The position numbers and the translations under genes are program-made. 64,000 nt of DNA from CAVWDI01 sp963753725 (lineage in GTDB: Bacteria; Chloroflexota; Anaerolineae; Anaerolineales; UBA4823): assembly GCA_963753725.1 (NCBI GenBank), contig CAVWDI010000006.1, positions 231,647 through 295,646 on the forward strand, given 5' to 3'. Below the pieces are notes generated by a model, which did not search any database, was not told the origin of the DNA, and saw only the letters and a list, made by a program, of their open reading frames with translations. Shown here in pieces: positions 38,443 to 46,581 of this stretch (position 1 is its first letter; each line of letters begins with the position of its first letter).

Positions 38443-38583
38443 CAGATTACCCCCCAAAGTTTTCTCTAGTACTTCACAACCAAGATCAATAGAACTACCC
38501 CGTCTGACTACCCCGTTGGGTAGTGACAACCACCCCCTGTTCGCACTATACTGGCTGCTGCTCAACCAATCAGGAGATAGCCA

Positions 38584-38835
38584 ATGCCAATATCGCACAA
38601 AACACAGCCTGTTTATCGAATATGCGTTCAGGGACGTCTGAGCCAGACCGGCGCTGCCTGGTTCGAGGGATTCACGCTCACTATGGACGAAACGACATCC
38701 CCGCTCCAGACCTGCCTGGAAGGGCCGGTGATGGACCAGGCCGCACTGCACGGGCTGATCAGCCGCATCCGAGATCTGGGCTTGACCCTGATTACTGTCC
38801 AACGTCTTGATGAGGTGAAAAATCTTCACAATTAG
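38584..38835 (+). CDS. Small conserved protein of unknown function
   Basis: 83 residues, no signal or membrane segment. YRICVQGRLSQTGAAWFEGF, then LEGPVMDQAALHGLISRIRDLGLTLITV, a compact alpha/beta layout I recognise as a recurrent small hypothetical protein of Chloroflexi. A good AGGAGAT box lies 8 nt before the ATG. It sits between the LuxR-type regulator and the CPBP protease gene, ~40 nt before the latter, and could be their partner. No function is known to me. Confidence 0.72.
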   Translation: MPISHKTQPVYRICVQGRLSQTGAAWFEGFTLTMDETTSPLQTCLEGPVMDQAALHGLISRIRDLGLTLITVQRLDEVKNLHN

Positions 38836-38874
38836 CCGACTCCCGTCCAAAACATCTAAAAAGGAGAAATTGCA

Positions 38875-39592
38875 ATGAAAACAAAAACTCTTATCCCGTT
38901 TCGTCGTTATAACCTTTGGCTTGACCTGGGGGATCGCTGCTCTCCTCATCCTGTTCCCGGACCAGATCACCGCTATTTTCGGTGAGATTGGTACTCTCCA
39001 ACCCGCTGATTATCCTCGCGGTGTATTCGCCTGGCTTTGTTGGCGTATTCCTGGTATGGCGATTTTACGGACTGAAAGGGCTGGGTAGATTCTTTCGGCG
39101 ATTGACGTTATGGCGGATGCCCCTGGTGTGGTGGCTATTCCTCATCTTGGGTATTCCGGTGGTCTTCTACACCGGTGCGGTGATCAAAGGAACCATTCAC
39201 GATCCACTCCACTTTTCATCATTATCCCAGGCGCTACTTGCACTTTTACTTGGCTTTTATCGCCGCGGCACCAATCGAAGAATTCGGCTGGCGTGGGCTC
39301 GCACTGCCATTAATGCAGCGCAAGCTCTAACCCCGTTCTGGGCCGGCTTAATCCTTGGGTGTTATTTGGGCGCTCTGGCACATCCCTTCATTTTTCCTCA
39401 GCGGGATGCCGCAAACAGCCTGGTCTGCCGGGCCTTATTTCCTGGGTATCGTCGCCCTTTCTGTCATTCTGACGCCAATGTTCAATTCTGCTCGGGGCAG
39501 CCTGCTGATTGCCGTACCTGTATCACTTCCAAATGATGAATCCCATCTGGCCTGATGCGCAGCCTTGGGATAGCTTCATCTTTCACACTTAG
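38875..39592 (+). pseudogene. CPBP family intramembrane metalloprotease, frameshifted
   Basis: The frames together give a ~240-residue membrane protein. TFGLTWGIAALLILFPDQITAIF starts the first helix, then LWRMPLVWWLFLILGIPVVFYTGAVI, then the catalytic motif PIEEFGWRGLALPLMQRKL (EExxxR, in the frame at 39270-39330), GVIWALWHIPSFFLSGMP (HxxxF-type motif) and GSLLIAYLYHFQMMNPIWPDAQPW to a stop at 39592. At least four frame changes are needed (near 38920, 38990, 39250, 39325 and 39520). CPBP proteases process prenylated or membrane proteins and often give bacteriocin immunity. Ancestral motifs are intact, so decay is recent or the sequence has errors. Confidence 0.78.
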
Positions 39593-40358
39593 TGGCGGTG
39601 AGTCATCGTTGGTCTAAATCGGTGCACAATGTTCAAACGAGGAGACGGCGTTACTGAGGTTCTTATGCCGGAGAAAAAGCAACAATCTTGCCTTGGAAAT
39701 GGACGAAATGCTAGCTGAATCCATCCCCCCGCAATAGGGTAATCCTGAATAAGACAGACCCACATCCTGAAGGCGCTTGATGGAAAAAATCTAATCCATA
39801 CAATCAAGCGCCCCGCTGGGTTGGCGCAGATGCGAGACCTTGAAGGAAAGGCAGCTTAACCGTCTTAGTAACGATTGATCTTTTTGAAATTGGTTCCGCC
39901 AGTACTCCTTGATGATTTCGGGCGTGGGAATTATCATTATCTATAGGTAATTCCATCAAGACCCATCGCCCCCATTGTTGGTTCTGAGCAAAAATCATGG
40001 AGAAGGCGGTTCGAGTCAGGGCCCTAATCCGCCACTACTTGAAAAGGAACTGCTTGATGTATCTGTCAATCAGTATTTGGCTTCTCTACGCTTTGAGCAA
40101 AGGGGAAATTGGAAGAATTAGGGGTCGAGATTGATAAAAATCCATAAAATCTCATACTTAGTGGTTCGGGTCTTCGAAGGGGTAAACGCAGACAAGATAC
40201 AGATTGTGATATCTATGCAGAGTATAATACCCCTGGAGAATATGCGTTCAAGACGACTTCGCTGGAGTCACTGCACGCTTATGCTAAGTTGAATGCATTT
40301 CTATTGCGCTTTCCATAATAAACTACCCAACCATAATATAAAGATAAGGAGATAAACC
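39593..40358. other. Gene-free stretch of ~765 bp with repeat relics
   Basis: No convincing gene. Near 40005-40035 lies AAGGCGGTTCGAGTC followed by AGGGCCCT and then AATCCGCCA: it looks like a tRNA T-arm and acceptor end with a palindrome in the T-loop. Directly after come the two blocks shared with 35.09-35.22 kb, and GGAAATTGGAAGAATTAG resembles GGGAAAACTGGAAGAATTGG at 34966. The last 20 nt hold the AAGGAGA ribosome site of the sulfatase gene. Confidence 0.5.
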
Positions 40359-42725
40359 ATGAGTCCAGAAGATAAGATTCAACGATCCGTTCTTCCCATC
40401 CCGGAGGTGCAGCACGTGGGTCTGACGACCTATGATGCCAAGGATCCGGAAACCAAGTTCCCGCCGATTCGGGATATTCGACCCCCGAAAGGCGCGCCCA
40501 ACGTGCTGGTCATCCTGATTGACGATGTCGGCTTTGGCGCGAGCAGCGCCTTCGGCGGTCCGGTTAACACCCCGGCAGCTGAGCGGCTGGCAAACAACGG
40601 CTTGAAGCTCAATCGCTTCCACACCACCGCGCTGTGCTCGCCCACACGCCAGGCGCTGCTAACCGGACGTAATCACCATTCAGTGAACATGGGCGGCATC
40701 TGCGAGATGGCAACCTCGGCGCCTGGCTACACCTCGGTGCTGCCAAAGGACAAGGCGCCGCTCGCCATGACGCTCAAACTCAACGGCTACGCGACGGCAC
40801 AATTCGGCAAATGCCACGAGGTGCCAGTCTGGCAGACCAGCCCGATGGGCCCATTCGATTCCTGGCCCAGCGGCGGCGGTGGGTTCGAGTACTTCTACGG
40901 CTTCATCGGCGGAGAGGCCGACCAGTACTATCCAGGCATCTACGAAGGTACGATACCGATAGAACCGGATAAAACCCCCGAGCAGGGCTACCATTTCACC
41001 GAGGATATGACCAACAAAGCGATGGGGTGGGTGCGCCAACAAAAGGCGCTCATGGCCGACAAGCCCTTCTTCATGTATTACGCGCCCGGCGCCACACACG
41101 CCCCGCACCACGTACCCAAGGAATGGATCGACAAATACAAGGGTAAATTCGACGGCGGCTGGGATAAGCTGCGCGAAGAAACTTTTGAACGCCAGAAAAA
41201 GCTGGGCGTGATCCCCGCCGACGCCGTCCTCACCAAACGGCCCGACGAAATCCCCGCCTACGATGACATGCCCGAGGAACTCAAACCCATTCTTGCCCGC
41301 GAGATGGAGACTTATGCCGGGTTCCTGGAGCACACAGACCATCAAATCGGCCGGCTGATCGATACCCTCGAGGATCTGGAAGTTCTCAACGACACGTTGA
41401 TCTACTACATTATCGGCGACAACGGCGCTTCTGCTGAAGGAACGCCGAACGGCTGCTTCAACGAGATTGCTGTGCTCAATGGCATGGGCACGATCGAGAC
41501 TCCTGAATTCCTGATGAGCAAAATCGACGATTTCGGCGGACCGGAAGCCTCCAACCACTACGCGGTGGGCTGGGCGCATGCCATGGATACGCCCTACCAA
41601 TGGACCAAGCAGGTTGCCTCACATTGGGGCGGTACCCGCAATGGCACGATCGTGCACTGGCCGAACGGCATCCAGGCCAAGGGCGAGATCCGATCGCAGT
41701 TTGGTCACGTGATCGATATTGCGCCGACAGTCCTCGAGGCCGCGGGAATCCCTGCGCCGACGATCGTGAATAGTGTTCAGCAGGCGCCGCTTGAGGGCGT
41801 CAGCATGTTGTATGCATTCGACGATGCCAAGGCGGCGGAACGGCGCGAGACCCAGTATTTCGAAATGTTCTGCAACCGCGGCATCTATCACAAGGGTTGG
41901 ACAGCGGTGACCCGGCACGGCGTACCCTGGGTCGGCGCCTACGAGCGCGCCTTTGACGATGATGTCTGGGAGTTGTACGACACCAACACCGACTGGACGC
42001 AGTCAAAGGATCTGGCTAAGGAAAATCCGGAAAAACTCGCTGAATTACAGCGGTTGTTCCTGATCGAGGCTACCAAGTACAATGTTCTCCCACTCGACGA
42101 TCGAGCCTTTGAGCGTCTAAATTCTGACATCGCGGGCCGGCCGCAGCTGATCAAGGGAAAGTCGCAAATGCTGTTTGGCGGCATGCATCGATTGCAAGAA
42201 CACGTGATTATCCAGACGCACAACAAATCGTATTCATTGACCGCCGAGATCGAGGTGCCGGAATCCGGCGCTAACGGCGTTATCGTTTCCATGGGCGCAG
42301 GGATCGGCGGCTGGAGCCTCTACGCCATGGACGGCAAGCTCAAGCACTGCTACAACTTCTTCGGCATCGAGAATTACTTTGCCGAGGGCAAGCAGGCGAT
42401 CCCCACCGGCAAACATCAGGTACGCATGGAATTCACGTACGACGGTGGCGGTCTGGCCAAGGGAGGCAGCGTCTCGTTGTATGTGGACGGGGTGAAAGAC
42501 GGCCAGGGCCGCGTGGATATGACAGTGCCGATGCTTTTCGGTACCGATACCTGCGACGTTGGCAAGGACGCCGGCTCGCCTGTCTCTCCAGACTACGGAC
42601 CGAAAGACAGCGAGTTCAGCGGCATAGTGAATTGGGTGCAGATCGACATCGATGAGAATGCCGAGGATCTCGACCACCTGATCACGCCCGAGGAGCGCTA
42701 CAAGGTCGCGATGGCGCGGCAGTAA
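40359..42725 (+). CDS. Arylsulfatase (type I sulfatase family)
   Basis: 788 residues, intact. It hydrolyses sulfate esters. The metal-binding VLVILIDDVGFG (~48-59) is followed by the formylglycine signature LCSPTRQALLTGRN (Cys ~91), a CxPxR motif that requires oxidation of Cys by an FGE/SUMF1-type enzyme not found in this window. Further metal residues lie in YIIGDNGAS (~352). The last ~200 residues form a beta-rich LamG-like extension. No signal peptide is seen, so a cytosolic place, or export by another route, is open. High GC codon use matches its frameshifted neighbours, yet it has no lesion. Confidence 0.92.
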   Translation: MSPEDKIQRSVLPIPEVQHVGLTTYDAKDPETKFPPIRDIRPPKGAPNVLVILIDDVGFGASSAFGGPVNTPAAERLANNGLKLNRFHTTALCSPTRQALLTGRNHHSVNMGGICEMATSAPGYTSVLPKDKAPLAMTLKLNGYATAQFGKCHEVPVWQTSPMGPFDSWPSGGGGFEYFYGFIGGEADQYYPGIYEGTIPIEPDKTPEQGYHFTEDMTNKAMGWVRQQKALMADKPFFMYYAPGATHAPHHVPKEWIDKYKGKFDGGWDKLREETFERQKKLGVIPADAVLTKRPDEIPAYDDMPEELKPILAREMETYAGFLEHTDHQIGRLIDTLEDLEVLNDTLIYYIIGDNGASAEGTPNGCFNEIAVLNGMGTIETPEFLMSKIDDFGGPEASNHYAVGWAHAMDTPYQWTKQVASHWGGTRNGTIVHWPNGIQAKGEIRSQFGHVIDIAPTVLEAAGIPAPTIVNSVQQAPLEGVSMLYAFDDAKAAERRETQYFEMFCNRGIYHKGWTAVTRHGVPWVGAYERAFDDDVWELYDTNTDWTQSKDLAKENPEKLAELQRLFLIEATKYNVLPLDDRAFERLNSDIAGRPQLIKGKSQMLFGGMHRLQEHVIIQTHNKSYSLTAEIEVPESGANGVIVSMGAGIGGWSLYAMDGKLKHCYNFFGIENYFAEGKQAIPTGKHQVRMEFTYDGGGLAKGGSVSLYVDGVKDGQGRVDMTVPMLFGTDTCDVGKDAGSPVSPDYGPKDSEFSGIVNWVQIDIDENAEDLDHLITPEERYKVAMARQ

Positions 42726-42947
42726 GCTGTTTGATGGAGTGTGAACAAACCAGCGCTACCTCTCTTCCGGGAAGCGCTGGTGTGGATATGTGATGAATCC
42801 TGAGTATATTTCTTATTACTTTCGTTAAATAAATTCGAATCTCTGTTGGTAAAGCGGAAGATGCTCGACCCCCGAAAGAGACTGGAGCGGGCTTTTTCTT
42901 TTTGTTTTCCTCCTGTACAATATTGCCATACGATGCAGGATTAACCT

Positions 42948-43824
42948 ATGCGTTATTACGGTACCGTTATCCGCCCCCCCAGTGAAGCGCGCAGCTATAT
43001 TTTGCAGGTAACTTATGGCTGCTCCCACAACCGCTGTACCTTCTGCGGCACCTACCTGGACAAGCCCTTCAAAGTAAGGGAGACAAGCCAGGTGATGGAG
43101 GATATTGAGCTGGCTGGCTCATTACATCCCAACACACGGCGTGTCTTCCTGGCCGATGGGGATGCCTTAGTTCTCAGCGCCAATCGTCTGAACCATATCC
43201 TGGATGCGCTGAGGGACGCATTTCCCCATCTGGAGCGTGTGGGGACGTACGCCAACGCCCAGAACCTTTTGCGGAAGAGCATCGACGAGTTAAAAACGCT
43301 GCGCGACAAAGGGCTCGGGATTGTCTACCTGGGATTGGAGAGCGGTGACGACGGAGTCTTAGAGCGAATCGAGAAGGGCGCTACAGCAGCAGAAATGATT
43401 TCAGCAGCGTCCAAGGCCAAACAGGCAGGGTTGCTGGTATCTGTTATCGGAATTCTGGGGATCGCCGGCCCGAAAGGCTCCCCACAGCACGCCCGGTTGA
43501 ACCGGTCAGGTGGTCAGCCAGATGGACCCGGATTATTTTTCCATGTTGACCCTGATGCTGGTCCCGGGCACGCAACTGCACCAGAAGTGGGAAGCAGGAG
43601 CATTTCAGCTGCTGGAAGCGGAGCAAATGCTTATCGAACTGCATCAAGTCATCGAAAATCTGGACGGCCTAACCAACTGTATCTTTCGCACCAACCACGC
43701 CTCCAATTATCTCGCTTTGCGGGGTACGCTTCCAGGGGAGAAAACTCGCCTGTTGGCAGCCCTGGATGCTGCCATCGTCCAGGGTCCAGATGTTTTTCGT
43801 CCCGAAGCCTGGCGCGGATTGTAG
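42948..43824 (+). CDS. Radical SAM protein, interrupted by one frameshift
   Basis: About 290 residues when joined. YGCSHNRCTFCGTY (~27-40) gives the three cysteines of the [4Fe-4S] cluster in the C-x4-C-x2-C spacing used by one uncharacterised radical SAM group; FLADGDALVL and GIVYLGLESGDDGVL (~125) are core strands. Frame 1 breaks after GIAGPKGS at about 43470-43505; frame 2 continues from VVSQMDPDYFSMLTLMLVPGT to PEAWRGL. One indel would restore it. No partner gene is evident. Reaction unknown. Confidence 0.8.
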
Positions 43825-43889
43825 TAAAACATATTCGGAGCGGCGTACAGGCATAAGAATTCGCAACAAGTACCAAGTTATCCTCCTTT

Positions 43890-44149
43890 AGACAGGTCCG
43901 CTTGCGGCAGGGCTGCTTAGTGAATCCTGTGGAGTAATTTGGCGCTGCATCATCCCATGAAGCAATTGCGCTCCAGGCTGTACAGATGCACGCCGCAACA
44001 TCCGAACGCTTACCCAATAGGATGGTTTGATCGCAGCAACTGCATTCATTCGAGATCTGACACTGATGCATCGCGATCCCCATATGGGCGCCATCCTAGA
44101 TTTTGGGCTGCGTCAGGTGTATTTACCGAACAATTGAAGGCTGAAGGAT
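43890..44149 (+). pseudogene. Relic, possibly of a PIN-domain toxin
   Basis: Two frames give FGAASSHEAIALQAVQMHAATSERLPNRM and then DGLIAATAFIRDLTLMHRDP. The second part resembles the C-terminal half of VapC/PIN proteins (D-[AG]-L-I-A-A-T-A with a later D). The first half with the catalytic residues is missing and stops are present, so no product is expected. The identification is weak. Confidence 0.35.
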
Positions 44150-44243
44150 AATTTCGAACAGTTCTCCAGTTCTATTTCTTGAGAATAATGTCAGGATAAA
44201 TTGAGAAGAATCAGAAAGCAATCCCTTGAAACCCACAACAGCA

Positions 44244-44831
44244 TCATGCTTGGTCAAGCGCTTTCTTAAGCAAATCGTTTACTCCAATTTCAACTGCCAT
44301 TCGATCCATATAAGCCTGTTCCAGCAAACCAGACTGTACTTTTAACACATCCAACACATCACGCCACTGTAATTCCGAAACCTCCCCTCCTATTAGGAAC
44401 CTTTCAAGCTTGGCAAGCAATGTATCTTCTGGTGAGGCTACCCATGCTTTCATCTCAGGTTCCACGGATAAGATTTACCGGTAAGCGCTGTCGAACTGCT
44501 CTTTTAAAAACGGGCGCATTACGGGGATAAAAACATCCACCTTGAAAAAACTCTCTCTATGGATGATATTAAAACTGGTATGCTGGGACATGGTGCCATC
44601 AATTATCTATTCATCAATATAGAATTCTTCCTCCAATTCCCTAAGGAAGAGAGCGATGTGTTCCATTTTCAATTCGGTCACCAGATCAGAGTCCTGCGTG
44701 GTACGCACCATACCATATAACATGCCTGCAAATGATCCGGCAACAAAATAACGCACACCCAATTTCTCAAGGGTTGTTGATACCCTGGTTGTGACCAGTA
44801 TCGGATCAAATGACACTCGCTTCATCTCCAA
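44244..44831 (-). pseudogene. Nucleotidyltransferase-like protein with two nonsense codons
   Basis: A single frame of ~195 codons with two internal stops. The first part has LEKLGVRYFVAGSFAGMLYGMVRTTQDSDLV, whose GSxxG...D-x-D is the nucleotidyltransferase (AbiEii/MNT-like) active-site pattern. The middle reads TSFNIIHRESFFKVDVFIP, and the end EDTLLAKLERFLIGGEVSELQWRDVLDVLKVQ. The stops are TAG after FYIDE (at ~44607) and TAA after DSAYR (at ~44476), consistent with GAG to TAG and CAA to TAA. No frameshift is needed, so this is genuine point-mutation decay. The partner gene upstream overlaps its start. Confidence 0.78.
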
Positions 44832-45060
44832 ATACGCGACGAGCTAAATCAGGCCCCAGTAGTATCTCAGCCAGACAGCGGCGAAGCGCCGCATCACTCG
44901 CCTGCGGATATCTCTGGCGCAAACCAGCCAGTACTAGTGATCTGTCGGCGCGGTTCAGTGAAACCAGCATCTCCATTTTTCGGAAAGATGGTGCCAGACG
45001 TAACTGCTTAATCTGGAGCGCTACCATTTTTGGATGCGTATCTGAGGAATATGGAACCAT
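44806..45060 (-). CDS. Small protein paired with the nucleotidyltransferase-like gene
   Basis: 84 residues from ATG 45060 (a longer start at 45102 is possible). VPYSSDTHPKMVALQIKQLRLAPSFRKMEMLVSLNRADR is followed by LVLAGLRQRYPQASDAALRRCLAEILLGPDLARRVFG: all-helical, charged. I know the same gene order (this protein, then a nucleotidyltransferase-like protein) from many Chloroflexi and cyanobacteria, where it looks like a toxin-antitoxin type pair. It overlaps the downstream pseudogene by up to 26 nt. The frame is intact, although its partner is dead. Confidence 0.65.
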   Translation of the reverse strand: MVPYSSDTHPKMVALQIKQLRLAPSFRKMEMLVSLNRADRSLVLAGLRQRYPQASDAALRRCLAEILLGPDLARRVFGDEASVI

Positions 45061-45164
45061 GATTTTTGTATAGTCTACCAAGAATAATTTCAATAGATTC
45101 ACTAATACGGATAATGCCTGGCTTCAATCAGGAGTTGAGCTATTTCATAACATTGAGTAGTCAG

Positions 45165-45247
45165 AGATGCCGCCTTCTCAATACCCTGAAGGGTACGCTT
45201 GGCTGAGCTGAAACTGGGGATCGGGCGTAGTACCTCCAAGGGATTTC
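45165..45247 (+). repeat. Diverged tRNA-Glu-like relic with palindromic inserts
   Basis: CTTCTC (45174-45179) is followed by the hairpin AATACCC-TGAA-GGGTACGCTTGG (45180-45202), then GCTGAAACTGGGGATCGGG, matching the tRNA-Glu anticodon-stem end and T-arm, then GTAGTACCTCCAAGGGA before TTTC. The inserts sit at the same two points (after CTC and in the T-loop) as in the copies beside the intact tRNA at 34.5 kb. It cannot be a working tRNA. Confidence 0.55.
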
Positions 45248-45511
45248 AGAGTGGGAATGTTCGATTTTAATTACAGTTGCTTATTATTGGAATCCTAATA
45301 TTTGACTTATGTTTCGCACTGGTGTCTAGAAATGAGAGTGAATTATTAATTTCAGCCATTTACTAGAAAATTGAATAGTTCTGCGAATTGGTAGGCAGCA
45401 ATATTTTTCTCTCGTTGACCGTGATAGTTGCTATGTGCCGTTCTACAGTTTATGCGAAAACATAATATAGCTTTCATGATTTATCGTGAAAACCAGGTTA
45501 ATCAGTAACAC

Positions 45512-45540
45512 TTGGATAACACGAGAATACGTGATACACT
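45512..45540 (+). promoter_or_regulatory. Possible promoter/operator of the first toxin-antitoxin pair
   Basis: TTGGAT (45512-45517) and TACACT (45535-45540) are 17 bp apart. The spacer holds the inverted repeat CACG-AGAATA-CGTG (45520-45533), which would suit autoregulation by the ribbon-helix-helix antitoxin. GAGGTG precedes the ATG at 45560. The hexamers are only fair. Confidence 0.38.
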
Positions 45541-45559
45541 TAATCATGTGGAGGTGTGG

Positions 45560-45802
45560 ATGAATAGACAAAATATTACTCTATCTATTGACAAAGAAAT
45601 CTTGCAGAAAGTTAAAATTATTGCTGTGAAGCAAAATACATCTGTATCCGCGTTATTAACCCACCTTTTGGAAGAAATTGTAGCACGCGAAGAAGGATAT
45701 CAAACTGCCAGTCAAAATCATTTTCAATTGCTCCAACAGGAATTTAACCTTGGTACAAATGGTTCGATTAATTGGTCCCGGGATGAACTCCATGACAGGT
45801 AG
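45560..45802 (+). CDS. Ribbon-helix-helix type antitoxin
   Basis: 80 residues. NITLSIDKEILQKVKIIAVKQNTSVSALLTHLLEEIVAREE (~4-44) is a ribbon-helix-helix DNA-binding domain, and the acidic C-terminus would bind the toxin. ATG 45560 was chosen because the strand sequence starts just after it and GAGGTG lies upstream. The stop overlaps the PIN toxin start by 11 nt, as in many VapBC-type operons. It should repress its own promoter. Confidence 0.8.
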   Translation: MNRQNITLSIDKEILQKVKIIAVKQNTSVSALLTHLLEEIVAREEGYQTASQNHFQLLQQEFNLGTNGSINWSRDELHDR

Positions 45803-46223
45803 GATATTTGTCGATACTAATATACTGGTGTATGCTCATGATATTTCAGCTGGGAGCAAGCATGGAACAGCCAAGGAATTAATCCAGGACCTTTGGATTA
45901 GCAAAGCGGGATGTTTAAGTGTTCAAGTGATGCAGGAATTTTATGTCAACGTAACTCAAAAGGTCCGCTTTCCATTGGACTATTCAATTGCGCAGGGGGT
46001 ATTGCGTGATTTGCTTTACTGGAAAGTCCATGAGCCAAACGTCGATGATGTAATCAATGCGATTAATTTACAACAACAATATAAAACCTCTTTCTGGGAT
46101 GCAATGATCATTCAAAGTGCATTAAAACTGGAATGCAGCCAGATTTGGTCTGAAGATTTAAACCCGGGGCAGGTGTATGAAAGTGTTCAACTCTTAAACC
46201 CGCTGCACGAAAACCACGCATGA
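45792..46223 (+). CDS. PIN-domain toxin (VapC-like ribonuclease)
   Basis: 143 residues. RIFVDTNILVYAHD (first Asp, ~6), VQVMQEFYVNV (Glu, ~48) and SFWDAMIIQSA (Asp, ~103) with a later SEDL give the PIN metal site. It should cleave RNA when freed from its antitoxin. It overlaps the antitoxin gene by 11 nt. Two ATGs (45783 and 45792) are possible; I chose the second because it lies directly before the strand. No lesion. Confidence 0.87.
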   Translation: MTGRIFVDTNILVYAHDISAGSKHGTAKELIQDLWISKAGCLSVQVMQEFYVNVTQKVRFPLDYSIAQGVLRDLLYWKVHEPNVDDVINAINLQQQYKTSFWDAMIIQSALKLECSQIWSEDLNPGQVYESVQLLNPLHENHA

Positions 46224-46581
46224 ATTCCTGTATACATCGCATCTCATCCCCACCATCCGGGGTATATGACCAATCCTTATAAAGACCTGATAGGTACGCT
46301 GCGTGGGGCTAATAATGGGTTTGGAACCATGTGAAATACTGGCCACTCAGTTGGGGTACTGCCAAAGAATCACCTCGAATAGCACCGTTATACCAAGGAA
46401 AGGTTTCTGCGCTTCTGAAGGTTCTCACCATCTCCGGCATATCTTTGCTCAGGTGCATTCGTAAGGAATTTTGGAGGTTATAATTTAATATTGCTGATTG
46501 GATATACTCGTATCTCAATATTAATATGATCTGCGAATCAGTGGTACAGCAATCAATACCAATATTGAAGGGACACAAATT
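46224..46581. other. Gene-free stretch
   Basis: About 360 bp without a convincing gene on either strand. A GGGACAC-type ribosome site for the lipid kinase lies at its right end, and an AT-rich section (46480-46540) may hold that gene's promoter, but no hexamer pair with good spacing stands out. Confidence 0.4.

Noticed and set aside
40680..41600. 306-residue frame on the minus strand
   Set aside because: It lies wholly inside the sulfatase gene, whose plus-strand product has complete family motifs; the GC-rich codons create the opposite open frame.
45165..45247. Functional tRNA gene
   Set aside because: Anticodon loop and T-loop are interrupted and no acceptor stem can be formed.
46309..46578. 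89-residue minus-strand frame upstream of the lipid kinase
   Set aside because: No ribosome site, no motif, and composition like non-coding DNA.
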